This document shows positions 34,519 to 43,650 of a stretch of DNA of 64,000 bases, piece by piece. Each line of letters begins with the position of its first letter. Within the stretch, counting starts at the first letter, position 1. Position numbers and translations under genes: made by a program. Source of the DNA: JBOGNO01 sp050747245 (lineage in GTDB: Bacteria > Acidobacteriota > Terriglobia > Acidiferrales > UBA7541). The notes beneath the pieces are model-generated. The model was given only the letters and a program-made list of their open reading frames with translations, searched no databases and was not told the origin of the DNA. Location of the stretch: contig JBOGNO010000007.1 in the NCBI GenBank assembly GCA_050747245.1, forward strand, positions 137,832 to 201,831, read 5' to 3'.

Positions 34519-36783
34519 TTAGTGGCCGCCGCGGCCTCCGCCGGAAGAGTGCGAGGGTCCGGACGAGTGCCCGCCGCCGCTGCTGCCTCCGCGGCTTCCG
34601 CCATTACTACCGCCGCGGTAACCGCCGCCACTATTGCCGCTGGGCGCGCGGTAGCCGCCACCGCTGTTGCCGCTGGGTCCGCGATAGCCGCCGTATCCGC
34701 TATTGCTGCGAGGTGCGCTCGGGGGCGGGCCGCCGCGGTTGTTGCTCCCGCCGTAGTATCCGCCGCGGCTCGGCGGAGCCTGGCGTTGCGTGACGATCGG
34801 CTTGTTCATTTGCAGCGGAGGACGAGACGTGCTGGGCGGCGTCTGGCTTCGCGTCGAAGGAGGGAAGCGCTGCCAGCCATCGTTCGGGCGATTGCCAGGA
34901 TTTGAAGTCTCCGGCCGAGACGGAACGTTCATCGCGCCGTTCGGGCGATATGGTCCATTCATCGAACGGCTCGGCGGCGAAAAGGGAACTGGAGTCTGGC
35001 GCCCTGGTGTATTTGGCGTGACTGTGGAAGGCCTGATCGAGCCCGAGTTCCGCATGACAGGAGGTGTCCCGCTCGATCCGAACCTTTGCCATCCATTGTT
35101 CTTCTGCACCTGCGTAGGCGTAGACCTGGAAGTAATGGCGGGCGAACTTGGAGTTGGCTGTCTGCCAAAATTCGTACCATTGCCCATGTTTTTTACCCCG
35201 CCCCCCGGGGGATTCGTTGACAGGGTTGTCCGCGGACCGGAAGAGCTAGGGGCATTCCTGCCGCCCGCAACTATGGGCGTGGTGCGCGCATTGTTTTGGA
35301 TGGACTTCTGAAGCTGCGCCGCTTGCTGATTGAACGGCTGAGGCGAGGCAGGCGGCTGGGTCTTCGAGAAAAAGCGCTGCTGTGTGATTCCGCCAGAGTG
35401 GATGGTTCCCGGGCTGGCGGGCCGGCCGGATGCGCTGAGGCTGGCGCGGGTCGGAACAACCGGCAAATTCCCGGTCATCAGCCGAGCGTTCTGCATCAGC
35501 GCGGGGCTTGCCGGCGCGGCACCTACACGTCCCGCGCCAAACTTGTTCCCCGGCACAGTGGAGATGGAACGCGCAAACTTGTCGTCGTTCAAACGGCGCA
35601 GGTTCGAGAAGCGGTCGCCGTCGTGAAGCGGATCGAATCCGCGCCTCTCGTCCCTAATGTGCCGCTCGTCTCGGAAGTCATCGTCGCGGAAATCGTCCCG
35701 GTCGCGTCCCCACCAGGGGAAGAATCGGTCGCACGGCCCGCTGGGAAACCATCCGATGGAGCCAAATCCGAAACCAAACCCGACACCGAATCCACCTCCG
35801 TAACCAAATCCGACGAAGGAAACGTAGGCCGGCGCCCAAACCGGGTAGTAAGCGGGGTACGCATACACGGGGCCGGGCCACCAAGCCCATCCGCCTCCAT
35901 ATTCGAACCATCGGCCGTAGTGGTAAGGCGCCCATCCCCAAGGCTCGTAGGAAACCCACGTCCAGCCATAATAAGGTTCATATACCCACTGTCCTTCACG
36001 GTAAGGAGCCCATCCCGAACCAACCGCTGGCACCCAAACGGAACCGTAATCCGGCACATTTTCCCAGTGCCCGTAGGCATCGAGATCCGCCGTGCCAGTG
36101 TAATAACGATCCGTGTGATGCCAGCTTTGCGCACTGTTGATTTGTCGATCGCGGTCTCTGTTCCAGGAATCAAATTCATCCTGCGCGGGGGCATCGGTAA
36201 TCTGATATTGCACATTATCTCCGGTACCCTGGACAGTTATGAGTTGACCGGACTCGACGCGCGTGCTGCCCTGAGGCGTCGAGATGTCTGCTGCGCCTTG
36301 ACGCACAGACAACTCGCTCTGGCCATCGGGACTCACAAACAATCGGTAGATTCCCTGTCCCTGGGCCGGACGAATCGCCACGTTGGGAGTGTCAATTTCC
36401 GTTGCGGCTTCGCCGTCCTTGAAAACGGAATAACTGACCAATCCTTGCCCGACCTGGATTTGAATCTCCGTGCGCGTGATGTTGGCAATAGTGACCTCCG
36501 TATTCTCGGAGAGCCGGAGAACGTCCGCGTAGTCGAGTTGCAATTCCGCGCGCGAATCTTTGCCGGTCGAAATCTTGTCGCCCGTAACTAGGGGCGCGTT
36601 CAAAGCCGCGGCGCTCCAATCACCGGAATCACCGCGCTGAGTGGAGACTTCGCCGCGGATAAAGCTAATCCGTGCGACGCCTGCCGATGTGTTCGCGGCT
36701 CCCTGTTCCTGCGCCTGGGCAATGCCCGCGCCTGCAAGCGCCAGAATTAGAGCTACAGTTCCATTAAGAATTAGGTTCTTCAT
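34519..36783 (-). CDS. Secreted FecR-domain protein with Tyr/Trp/Gly-rich core and Gly/Ser tail
   Basis: The 754-aa product has a signal peptide (LNGTVALILALAGAGIAQAQ). A FecR-like beta domain spans about 35-210 (ISFIRGEVSTQRGDSGDW, LVTGDKISTGKDSRAELQLD, GQLITVQG). An aromatic stretch follows (WVYEPYYGWTWVSYEPWGWA), typical of DUF6600-type surface proteins, and then a Pro/Asn-rich region. The tail is built of GNSGGGYR-type repeats and His/Ser/Gly runs. It is probably cell-surface or matrix material. A near-consensus sigma-54 promoter lies 56 nt upstream, and the NtrC-type pair at 36991-39708 is the obvious candidate regulator. Confidence 0.85.
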   Translation of the reverse strand: MKNLILNGTVALILALAGAGIAQAQEQGAANTSAGVARISFIRGEVSTQRGDSGDWSAAALNAPLVTGDKISTGKDSRAELQLDYADVLRLSENTEVTIANITRTEIQIQVGQGLVSYSVFKDGEAATEIDTPNVAIRPAQGQGIYRLFVSPDGQSELSVRQGAADISTPQGSTRVESGQLITVQGTGDNVQYQITDAPAQDEFDSWNRDRDRQINSAQSWHHTDRYYTGTADLDAYGHWENVPDYGSVWVPAVGSGWAPYREGQWVYEPYYGWTWVSYEPWGWAPYHYGRWFEYGGGWAWWPGPVYAYPAYYPVWAPAYVSFVGFGYGGGFGVGFGFGFGSIGWFPSGPCDRFFPWWGRDRDDFRDDDFRDERHIRDERRGFDPLHDGDRFSNLRRLNDDKFARSISTVPGNKFGAGRVGAAPASPALMQNARLMTGNLPVVPTRASLSASGRPASPGTIHSGGITQQRFFSKTQPPASPQPFNQQAAQLQKSIQNNARTTPIVAGGRNAPSSSGPRTTLSTNPPGGGVKNMGNGTNFGRQPTPSSPAITSRSTPTQVQKNNGWQRFGSSGTPPVMRNSGSIRPSTVTPNTPGRQTPVPFSPPSRSMNGPYRPNGAMNVPSRPETSNPGNRPNDGWQRFPPSTRSQTPPSTSRPPLQMNKPIVTQRQAPPSRGGYYGGSNNRGGPPPSAPRSNSGYGGYRGPSGNSGGGYRAPSGNSGGGYRGGSNGGSRGGSSGGGHSSGPSHSSGGGRGGH

Positions 36784-36838
36784 GGCCCACCTCTCATCAG
36801 CGGGAACCGTCTAAACACCACCCGCGCTGGAGGAGAAG

Positions 36839-36854
36839 TGCAAGCTGCTTGCCA
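36839..36854 (-). promoter_or_regulatory. Sigma-54 (-24/-12) promoter
   Basis: On the minus strand the bases read TGGCAAGCAGCTTGCA, i.e. TGGCA with GG-N10-GC spacing to TTGCA, matching the sigma-54 consensus closely. It is 56 nt upstream of the ATG of the FecR-type gene, pointing at it, and a sigma-54 activator gene is next door. Confidence 0.7.
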
Positions 36855-36990
36855 GACTGCTTAGGTCTGATGATGTTTTATCTAACGTGTTTGTCTGTGT
36901 TTACGAGGGGGCCTGAGTGAGTTTCGGATGCGCGCAAGTTCGAGCTGGTGGCTTTCAATCGAAGGTGGTGGTTTTGAGCCACATCTAGAA

Positions 36991-38373
36991 TTAGGCCTCT
37001 TTTGCGTTTTCTGGCTCGTCGGGGATGCCCATTCTTGACAGGCGGTAGCGCAGCGCGTTGCGTGACAGGCCGAGCAGGCGTGCCGCGCGGCTCTTGTTTC
37101 CATTGGCGCGGCGGACGGCCTCGCGAATTATCTCGTCCTCCCACTGCTCAAGCGTCACACCCTCGGGCAGGAGTGGCTCGGTAGAATTTCTAGGTTTGGG
37201 GCGCCCCGGGTCCAGCTGAACGTCTGCAGGTTCGAGAACTGTCCCCTTCGTCAACGCCGCGGCCCGCTCGAGGACATTTTCGAGTTCGCGGACATTTCCA
37301 GGCCAGTGAAAACCCATCAGGAGTTGCATCGCTTCGGGGCTGATACTAGTGGTCTTCTTGCCGAATTCTGCCGAGAAACGGGAAAGAAACAAATTCGCAA
37401 GCTCGGGGATGTCTTCCTTGTGTTCGCGCAACGGTGGGATGTCAATCGGGACGACGTTCAAACGGTAGTAGAGGTCTTCGCGAAATGTGCCCTCTTCAAG
37501 CGCCGCGCGCAGATCCCGGTTCGTGGCGGCCACCAATCGCACATCTACTTTGAGTGTGCGAGTGCCGCCCAAGCGTTCGAATTCGCGCTCCTGCAACACG
37601 CGGAGGAGCTTTACCTGTGTGGCAGCCGGCACGTCGCCGATCTCATCGAGAAAGAGCGTCCCCTTATCCGCCAATTCGAATTTTCCAGGCTTGTTCGTCG
37701 TGGCTCCTGTGAAAGCGCCTTTTTCATAACCGAAGAGCTCGCTTTCCAGCAGATTTTCCGGAATTGCAGTGCTATTGATTTTGATGAAGGGTCCCGAGGC
37801 GCGGCGCGATTTTTGGTGAATGGCGCGCGCGAACAGATCTTTTCCGACGCCACTCTCGCCTCCGAGCAAGACAGTGGAGTTAGTGGGAGCCACGCGCTCC
37901 ACCAGCGCGAGCACCTCCTGCATCTTCGCGCTCCTGGCTACGATGTTGGGATGTTCGAAACGCCGGCCCAACGCTTCGCGGAGCGAGAGATTTTCCTCGC
38001 GCAGATGGCGCACATCGAGTTCCTTGTGGACCACCATGCGCATTTCGGCGAGCGAAAAGGGCTTCAATACATAATCGCTGGCGCCTGCCTTCATGGCTTC
38101 AACTGCCGTTTCGACCGTCCCGAATGCCGTCATCACAACAACCGGAAGAGAAGCTTGGGAGCGTTTCACGGCTTGAAGAAATTCGAGGCCATCCATTCCG
38201 GGAAGCTTGAGATCGGTGAGCACCAGATCCACCGTCTCTTGCCGCAGATGGTTCAGTCCCGTCTCGGCATCCGGCGCGGCGAGCGTCCGGAATCCATCTT
38301 CACCGAGATTCAACTCGAGAAGCCGGCGCAGTTTGGCTTCATCCTCAACAATGAGTATGGTCGGCAAGGTCAT
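36991..38373 (-). CDS. NtrC-family sigma-54-dependent response regulator
   Basis: The product is 460 aa. Its receiver domain has the phospho-acceptor Asp in LVLTDLKLPGMDG and the acidic pair in ILIVEDEAK. The AAA+ domain has Walker A LLGGESGVGKDLFARAIH, the sigma-54-contacting GAFTGA loop (YEKGAFTGATTNKPG), and Walker B GTLFLDEIGD. A Fis-type helix-turn-helix is at the end (GNKSRAARLLGLSRNALRYR). It directly follows the sensor kinase gene. The likely target is the sigma-54 promoter at 36839, possibly the FecR-type surface protein gene. Confidence 0.93.
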   Translation of the reverse strand: MTLPTILIVEDEAKLRRLLELNLGEDGFRTLAAPDAETGLNHLRQETVDLVLTDLKLPGMDGLEFLQAVKRSQASLPVVVMTAFGTVETAVEAMKAGASDYVLKPFSLAEMRMVVHKELDVRHLREENLSLREALGRRFEHPNIVARSAKMQEVLALVERVAPTNSTVLLGGESGVGKDLFARAIHQKSRRASGPFIKINSTAIPENLLESELFGYEKGAFTGATTNKPGKFELADKGTLFLDEIGDVPAATQVKLLRVLQEREFERLGGTRTLKVDVRLVAATNRDLRAALEEGTFREDLYYRLNVVPIDIPPLREHKEDIPELANLFLSRFSAEFGKKTTSISPEAMQLLMGFHWPGNVRELENVLERAAALTKGTVLEPADVQLDPGRPKPRNSTEPLLPEGVTLEQWEDEIIREAVRRANGNKSRAARLLGLSRNALRYRLSRMGIPDEPENAKEA

Positions 38374-39708
38374 TCACCCCGCTTTGCGGGCCGCTTCGGG
38401 TTCCACAGATTCGGAAGTCGCAGGGAGAAAGATTACGAACCGCGCTCCCCCTGCCGGCGGGCTCTCCACTCGAATCGCCCCGCCGTGTCCATCAATTATC
38501 TTCGAAACAATCGAGAGGCCCAGACCCACTCCCGTCTCTTTAGTTGTCACAAACGGGTTGAAGATTTGATCTTGCAGCTCGGTGGGAATACCGGGTCCTG
38601 TATCTTCGATAACCAGTTCGATTCCGCTGTGCCCATTCCTGTTCGCGGCCATCGCTCCGGCGCGCAGCGTGCCGCCCTTCTCTCCCATGGCCTCGAACGC
38701 ATTCTGCACAAGATTCAGCAAGGCGCGCTGGCAGAGTTCTTCGTCTAGTCGCACCGGGGGTAGGCCCGCCTGATAGGCCCGCTCCACGCGCACTTTCCCG
38801 CCGTGCCAGTTTTCGGCCACGGAATCAAGCGCCTGATCGAGGAGTCCCGTAAGTTCGGAAGCGCGCAGCTCGGCTTTTAACGGTCGCGCAAAATCCAGAA
38901 AGCGGGTGACCAGCGTGCCCAGGCGATTCACCTCACTTAAAATGTTATCCGCCATTTCACGCGGCAGGGCATCCGCTCGCGCCAGTTTCTCGGAGAGCAT
39001 TTCAGCAGAACCCCTGATCACTCCGAGTGGATTTCGGATCTCATGCGCCAGGCCGGCAGAGAGCTGGCCGAGAGCCGCCAGCCGCTCCGAGCGTCTCGCC
39101 TCATCCTGCGCGATCTCGAGTCTCCGGTTCGTTTCCGAAAGCTGTTCGGCCAGGGTTCGGTAGCGGATGGTCTGCCGGCGATTTTCCAACGCGAAGCGGT
39201 TCACCACCATGGCGGCCAGAAAGAAAAAAAGAATGCGCAGGGCAAGTTCCGCTGCGCCTCCGGCCGTGAGACTGTACTCCTGCAGCGCAGGATACAAGTA
39301 CGAGCAATATGCCGCGCCGGCCAGAAGCGTCCAGAGAAGCGTGCCCCAAGCTCCGAAATAAAGCGCCGCGGTCACGACCGGCAAATAAAAAATCGGATAG
39401 TAGCTGCTGTTGATTCCCAGAGCTTCAGTATGGTCAATCAATAGCGTTGCGAGTGATAACTTGAGCAGAACGGCGTAGACCGGCCCACGCCGGGGCAGCA
39501 GCTTGAGCAGGCGCCCCTCCAACAACTGAACCACGCCGAACGCCAGCAACACCATTTGCTTGTGAATTTCATTTATGGGGGGAAGGATCGCGAGTCCCAC
39601 GAGAAAAAGGAGCCAGAGCACATCCATCCAGTCGATGTGGATGTCGCGCCGGAATGGCGTTGATTTGGCAGCATTGCCAAGAGTCTTGCCTACCGTTTCC
39701 GAAATCAT
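38374..39708 (-). CDS. Membrane sensor histidine kinase, partner of the NtrC-type regulator
   Basis: The 444-aa product has about five transmembrane helices in the first 180 residues and no large periplasmic domain. The H-box is RSERLAALGQLSAGLAHEIR, followed by NPLGVIRGSAEML. The HATPase domain shows LLNLVQNAFEAMGEKGG (N-box), VIEDTGPGIP (G1) and TGVGLGLSIVSKIIDGHGG (G2). It would phosphorylate the regulator encoded immediately downstream, with no intergenic gap. The signal may be sensed in the membrane. Confidence 0.92.
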   Translation of the reverse strand: MISETVGKTLGNAAKSTPFRRDIHIDWMDVLWLLFLVGLAILPPINEIHKQMVLLAFGVVQLLEGRLLKLLPRRGPVYAVLLKLSLATLLIDHTEALGINSSYYPIFYLPVVTAALYFGAWGTLLWTLLAGAAYCSYLYPALQEYSLTAGGAAELALRILFFFLAAMVVNRFALENRRQTIRYRTLAEQLSETNRRLEIAQDEARRSERLAALGQLSAGLAHEIRNPLGVIRGSAEMLSEKLARADALPREMADNILSEVNRLGTLVTRFLDFARPLKAELRASELTGLLDQALDSVAENWHGGKVRVERAYQAGLPPVRLDEELCQRALLNLVQNAFEAMGEKGGTLRAGAMAANRNGHSGIELVIEDTGPGIPTELQDQIFNPFVTTKETGVGLGLSIVSKIIDGHGGAIRVESPPAGGARFVIFLPATSESVEPEAARKAG

Positions 39709-40187
39709 CTTGCACCGCGGATCAGCTTATGCTGATCCTGGAATTTGACAGAGGCCGTTGCTGTTGCCGGTTGCGGAATTCTTGCTCCTCATCTTGGGTT
39801 TGCTTCGAGCACTTCAGTTCTGCTGGCGACGCCACCCTTACCGGAGGTCGGGACGGCTCAGGTTTACCCTTTCTCTCGGCAACTATACAACCTCATTCTA
39901 AGATTCAAACCCTGCCACAGGCGATAAGTTTTGTCACGCGGCCGCCGCAGGGCTCAGTGATCGATCGTGTGCCCAAGAAATGCAGCGACTGTGGAATGGC
40001 AGTTGTTGAGATTCACGGTGAGGCCTGTCGTACGGCCACAATTCACTTGAGTGACATTGGGCCGCAGGATTGGGTATGGATTAGCGCGGAATAATTTTTT
40101 GCGAGCGCTTGCATGAGTTACTGCTTGGAATGCCGTTCGAGCGCGATTTGTCGCCGCAATCGAAAACACACTTATCTTCACTCGAGT
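39709..40187. other. 479-bp gap without a supported gene
   Basis: Short plus-strand ORFs cross this region; one ends with KKCSDCGMAVVEIHGEA, which resembles a Cys-pair motif. They share DNA with the antisense of the kinase start and have no ribosome binding site. It may contain regulatory DNA for the kinase and the hydroxylase genes. Confidence 0.4.
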
Positions 40188-41033
40188 TCAGGAGAGAGCG
40201 CGGCCTATCTTCTTTTCCGAGTCCCTATAAAAGCCGCGTTCCCATTTTCGGTGGTTCGCCTTCGATTCGCGAATATAAGGCGTGAGTGCCGCCAGATGGA
40301 GCAAGAGCCAGTTCATCATATTCGCAGGGAACTTTAAAGGCCTTCTGAAATCGACGAAGAGATTCACCCGAGGCTCCTTGCTTCTGTTCCAAGCTTCGTG
40401 CTCAAAACTATCGTCAAATACTAGTGCCTTTCCCTCCTCCCAGTGGTAAATCCGCGAATCAACGCGAATGGCGATGTCCGCGGGCCGCTTGGGAACAAGA
40501 AGGCCGAGATGGAGTCGCAAGACTCCGTTGTAGGGTCCGCGGTGCGGAGGCAGCCATTTGTCAGGCTCCAAAATGGAGTAAAGCGCGGTTGTCAGGCCGG
40601 GAATTTTTTGCAAGAGCCGCCAGGTTTCCGGACACTGGCGGATGTTCGACTTACAGTTGGGACCGTAGCCCGTAAACATGAAAACCTTCCAGCCACGGTC
40701 CTGCGTAAGATCGGACAGATCTGTGGCAATGTCCTGAAAGCTCGCCAAATCCTCCTTGCGACGCAACACGCGATCCATCTCGGCACGGATTTCGCGCCAA
40801 TGATCCTCGATCTCTGCTACCCAGGGAAAAACAGAATTGTCATAGACGGCTGGATTTCCGAATTTTGAATATTTGATATTGAGCCGCTCCGCCCAAGCTA
40901 GAATTGCCATGGAAAATCGCGCTGTCAGACTGGGCTTTCCCGTGGACTCGACCCATCTGGTCGCAAGCAGCGGATTCTGCTGTGGATTTCGCGGAGCACG
41001 CTCCGTAACACTCGCTGTGGTGCCGGGGTTCAT
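40188..41033 (-). CDS. Aspartyl/asparaginyl beta-hydroxylase-family dioxygenase
   Basis: The 281-aa product matches the Asp/Asn hydroxylase fold. Its Fe(II)/2-oxoglutarate residues lie in LPPHRGPYNGVLRLHLGLLV (His and Arg/His positions) and ALVFDDSFEHEAWNRSK (distal His). Bacterial relatives such as LpxO-type enzymes hydroxylate acyl chains of lipid A or protein residues. The C-terminal segment has a hydrophobic patch (NMMNWLLLHLAAL) that could anchor it at the membrane. The substrate is unknown. Confidence 0.85.
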   Translation of the reverse strand: MNPGTTASVTERAPRNPQQNPLLATRWVESTGKPSLTARFSMAILAWAERLNIKYSKFGNPAVYDNSVFPWVAEIEDHWREIRAEMDRVLRRKEDLASFQDIATDLSDLTQDRGWKVFMFTGYGPNCKSNIRQCPETWRLLQKIPGLTTALYSILEPDKWLPPHRGPYNGVLRLHLGLLVPKRPADIAIRVDSRIYHWEEGKALVFDDSFEHEAWNRSKEPRVNLFVDFRRPLKFPANMMNWLLLHLAALTPYIRESKANHRKWERGFYRDSEKKIGRALS

Positions 41034-41177
41034 ACAGCGCTCCTCTCGATTTTTCGCTTCTTACCACAGTCCCTCAATCCCTGCAAGCCTTCGGAGCGGG
41101 ATGCGCCAGCTCTGCCCGCACTTGAGGATGAGAGAATTTTATGATTCACTTCACTATCGCCCCGCTGTGAGAAATGA

Positions 41178-43007
41178 ATGAATCAGAATCCGTCAAAGAG
41201 AGAGGAAAACCTGCGCTCACCGGAAAGCAGCGACGGAGCGCCGGGGAGAGTAATCGCGGCTCTCCGGAGGCTTCCCGCGCTGGACCCGCTATTCGCCGAA
41301 ATCGATGGTGCCATGCTGTCCGAATTTGAGTCCCTGTTGACTTGGTTCGGTGTTGCGGCGGGGACAGTTTTGTTCCAAGAAGGCGAGGCTGGCCACGACG
41401 CCTGCATCCTGCTCGCCGGGCGTCTCGGCACGTTTGTCACAAAAGAGAGTGAGATGGAGCTGGTGGGACAAATTGCCCGGGGTGAATTCGTCGGAGAGAT
41501 GAGCTTGATCTCAGGAGAGCCGCGCTCCGCAACAGTAATCGCCTTACGGGATTCCGAGCTTGTGCGCTTTCCACAGGAAGCGTTTGATGAATTGCTGCGC
41601 TTGAGCCCGCAGGCGAGCGCTTTCCTCATGAGGGAGCTTGCCGCGAGGCTCCGGCAAACTTCGCGCTCGCGCATTCTATCTCGCGCGACCGAAAGTATTG
41701 CCATCGTGCCACTGGTGGAGCCGCTCGCGGACGTTTGCATTGGCGAGCGTCTGGCCGAGTCGCTCAGTGATTTGGGGCGAACAGTCATGATTCGGCGCCC
41801 CGGAGTCGAAATCGAGGAAGCGCAACTCCGCCCTTCTCAGGGGGGCCCTCAACTGGTGGTCTATATCGCCGCTGGCGCATTCAATGCGTGGACACGCCAT
41901 GCCATCCGGCAATCAGACCGGGTGATTTTTGTTGCCAATGCCGAGTTCAATCCACCCGTAGGAAGTAACGAAGCAGTCGCGTATGCCACGGAGTTGCACC
42001 GTGGAGCCGACTTGGTTCTCATCAACAAGAGGGACAGCAAACTGCCTGTGGGGGGAACCGCTTGGCTTAGCCAGTTTCCGAGCGATCGAATCATTCATAT
42101 CCGGCGAGGCGACTCTGCCGATCTTGCCCGGGTCGCGCGGCTTACACTTCGGCGTGGGATCGGGCTGGTACTCTCCGGGGGTGGCGTGCGCGGCTTTGCC
42201 CACGTGGGGGTTATCAAGGCATTCCAAGAGGCCAATATTCCAATTGATCTCGTCGGAGGCACGAGTTTTGGTTCGGTTGTAGCCGCAATGTTGGCGCTCG
42301 ATTTCTCGCCCGATGCGATCGCGGAAGCCCTCCACCAATCATTTGTGCGGAGCAAGCCGTTGAATGATTTTACGATTCCAGTGATTGCCTTGGTCCGCGG
42401 CCGCAAGATAAGCCTTCTTCTCCGGAAGTACTTTGGCGATGTTCGCATCGAAAATCTCTGGCGGAATTTCTTTTGTGTTTCCGCAAATCTCTCCAAGGGT
42501 GAGGCCTTTGTTCATCAGCAGGGCCTTCTCCGCCACGCCGTGCGGGCTTCCGGAGCGATTCCTGGCATCGCTCCGCCGGTAATCATGGATGGCCACGTCC
42601 TGGTGGACGGAGGGATCATGAACAATTTGCCGGTCAACGTGATGGCCACGCTCCTCCGCGGCCCGATTATCGCCGTAGATGTAACGGGCGGAGGCTCGTT
42701 CAGTGCGCAGACCAGTGAGATCGAGGATAAGTCGCTGCTCTGGTTACTTACCAAGGGCTGGCAGCAGGTCCCGAGCATTTTTCGCACACTGATGCAGTGT
42801 GCGACCATCTCCGACGCAGCTCAGGCAAATACCAACCGGGATGCTGCCGACATTCTCATCCGGCCCGAACTGGGCTCGATAGACATGCTTGAATGGCCTG
42901 CCTATGCAATAGCGATGGAAGCGGGCTACCGTGCAGGAGTGGAGACGGCTCGATTGGTGACCGAAAAGTTCATCGCCGCGAAGTCGCTCGCCGCTTCAGG
43001 AGCCTGA
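41178..43007 (+). CDS. Patatin-like phospholipase with N-terminal cNMP-binding domain
   Basis: The 609-aa product has a cyclic-nucleotide-binding-like domain at about 35-160 (FQEGEAGHDACILLAGRLGT and GEFVGEMSLISGEPRSATVI). After a middle region comes the patatin domain: oxyanion loop LSGGGVRGFAHVGVIKAFQE, the serine hydrolase GxSxG in GTSFGSVVAAML, and catalytic VLVDGGIMNNLPV. This is the architecture of neuropathy-target-esterase-like lysophospholipases. It is divergent from the hydroxylase gene. Confidence 0.9.
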   Translation: MNQNPSKREENLRSPESSDGAPGRVIAALRRLPALDPLFAEIDGAMLSEFESLLTWFGVAAGTVLFQEGEAGHDACILLAGRLGTFVTKESEMELVGQIARGEFVGEMSLISGEPRSATVIALRDSELVRFPQEAFDELLRLSPQASAFLMRELAARLRQTSRSRILSRATESIAIVPLVEPLADVCIGERLAESLSDLGRTVMIRRPGVEIEEAQLRPSQGGPQLVVYIAAGAFNAWTRHAIRQSDRVIFVANAEFNPPVGSNEAVAYATELHRGADLVLINKRDSKLPVGGTAWLSQFPSDRIIHIRRGDSADLARVARLTLRRGIGLVLSGGGVRGFAHVGVIKAFQEANIPIDLVGGTSFGSVVAAMLALDFSPDAIAEALHQSFVRSKPLNDFTIPVIALVRGRKISLLLRKYFGDVRIENLWRNFFCVSANLSKGEAFVHQQGLLRHAVRASGAIPGIAPPVIMDGHVLVDGGIMNNLPVNVMATLLRGPIIAVDVTGGGSFSAQTSEIEDKSLLWLLTKGWQQVPSIFRTLMQCATISDAAQANTNRDAADILIRPELGSIDMLEWPAYAIAMEAGYRAGVETARLVTEKFIAAKSLAASGA

Positions 43008-43040
43008 TTCCTGCTGTCCAGGAGTCGTCAGAGAAGGAAA

Positions 43041-43123
43041 GGTCCGGGCGAGTGGGTTTGAAATTCCGACCTCTTGCTCCCGAATCCGGTTCCAGGCATT
43101 GTTGAAACCTTAGAGATTTTGTT
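43041..43123 (-). mobile_element. Degenerate copy A of an element ending in a tRNA-Pro 3'-like sequence
   Basis: Read on the minus strand, this site ends like a tRNA-Pro(CGG) 3' half: a T-arm-like stretch followed by CTCGCCCGGACC. The same 83-bp block occurs at 60378-60460 with 57 of 83 positions identical by hand count and no gaps. Identity continues past the tRNA-like part, so these are copies of one element or attachment scar. No integrase is nearby. Confidence 0.5.
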
Positions 43124-43139
43124 TATATTGAATGAAACC

Positions 43140-43475
43140 TTACATTCGAGCGAGTGCAGCGCCTTCGTCCTCTACAACATCCAGGACCGTATCAAGCCGC
43201 ACCATCTTCAGGATCATTTGCACGCGCTTCGGAGCCGAGAAGAAGGTACATTTCCCGTTCACCTTTTTGAGCGCACTGTAGGTGCGTACCAGCGCTCCAA
43301 TCCCAGAACTGTCGAGTTCGGTCACGCCGCCGAGATTCACCGCAATGTGTGTAGTACCGGCGTCGAGCAGTTCTTGGATTTGCGAGCGAAACAACTGCTC
43401 GGCCTCGCCCAATTTGAGGGCTCCCTCGAGATCCAGTATCGTTCCGTTTCCCACCTGACGCGCCTTGATTTCCAC
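43140..43475 (-). CDS. STAS-domain anti-sigma-factor antagonist
   Basis: The 111-aa product is a single STAS domain: GNGTILDLEGALKLGEAEQL, then the loop GVTELDSSGIGALVRTYSAL with the phosphorylatable Ser, and CTFFSAPKRVQMILKMVRL. It resembles SpoIIAA/RsbV-like proteins that take part in partner-switch regulation. No anti-sigma kinase gene is adjacent. Its stop at 43140 lies just beyond element copy A, and it is divergent from the GAF-HlyD gene. Confidence 0.85.
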   Translation of the reverse strand: MEIKARQVGNGTILDLEGALKLGEAEQLFRSQIQELLDAGTTHIAVNLGGVTELDSSGIGALVRTYSALKKVNGKCTFFSAPKRVQMILKMVRLDTVLDVVEDEGAALARM

Positions 43476-43539
43476 GCCCGCCTCTCTTCTCCCGCGACCA
43501 ACTTACTGGAACTCCGCCGTCAAAGCAAGGCCCGCGTCT

Positions 43540-43568
43540 TGACGCCCCTAAAGTCCAATGCTAGCCTT
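43540..43568 (+). promoter_or_regulatory. Candidate sigma-70-type promoter for the GAF-HlyD operon
   Basis: TTGACG at 43540-43545, a 17-bp spacer, and TAGCCT at 43563-43568 (3 of 6 matches to the -10 consensus) lie about 80 nt before ATG 43651. The placement argues for that start rather than ATG 43558. It is a by-eye prediction only. Confidence 0.35.
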
Positions 43569-43650
43569 CGCACGTCTCAAACGGCCACAGCGGTCAAAAC
43601 TCGCCCCCGCACGCTGGGCCGACCGAGGGAAGTCACAAGCAGCGAGCGCC

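Noticed and set aside
35296..36591. 431-aa plus-strand ORF
   Set aside because: Antisense to the FecR-type gene, whose signal peptide and domain order are coherent.
37306..38748. 480-aa plus-strand ORF
   Set aside because: Antisense to the NtrC-type regulator and kinase, which carry intact motifs.
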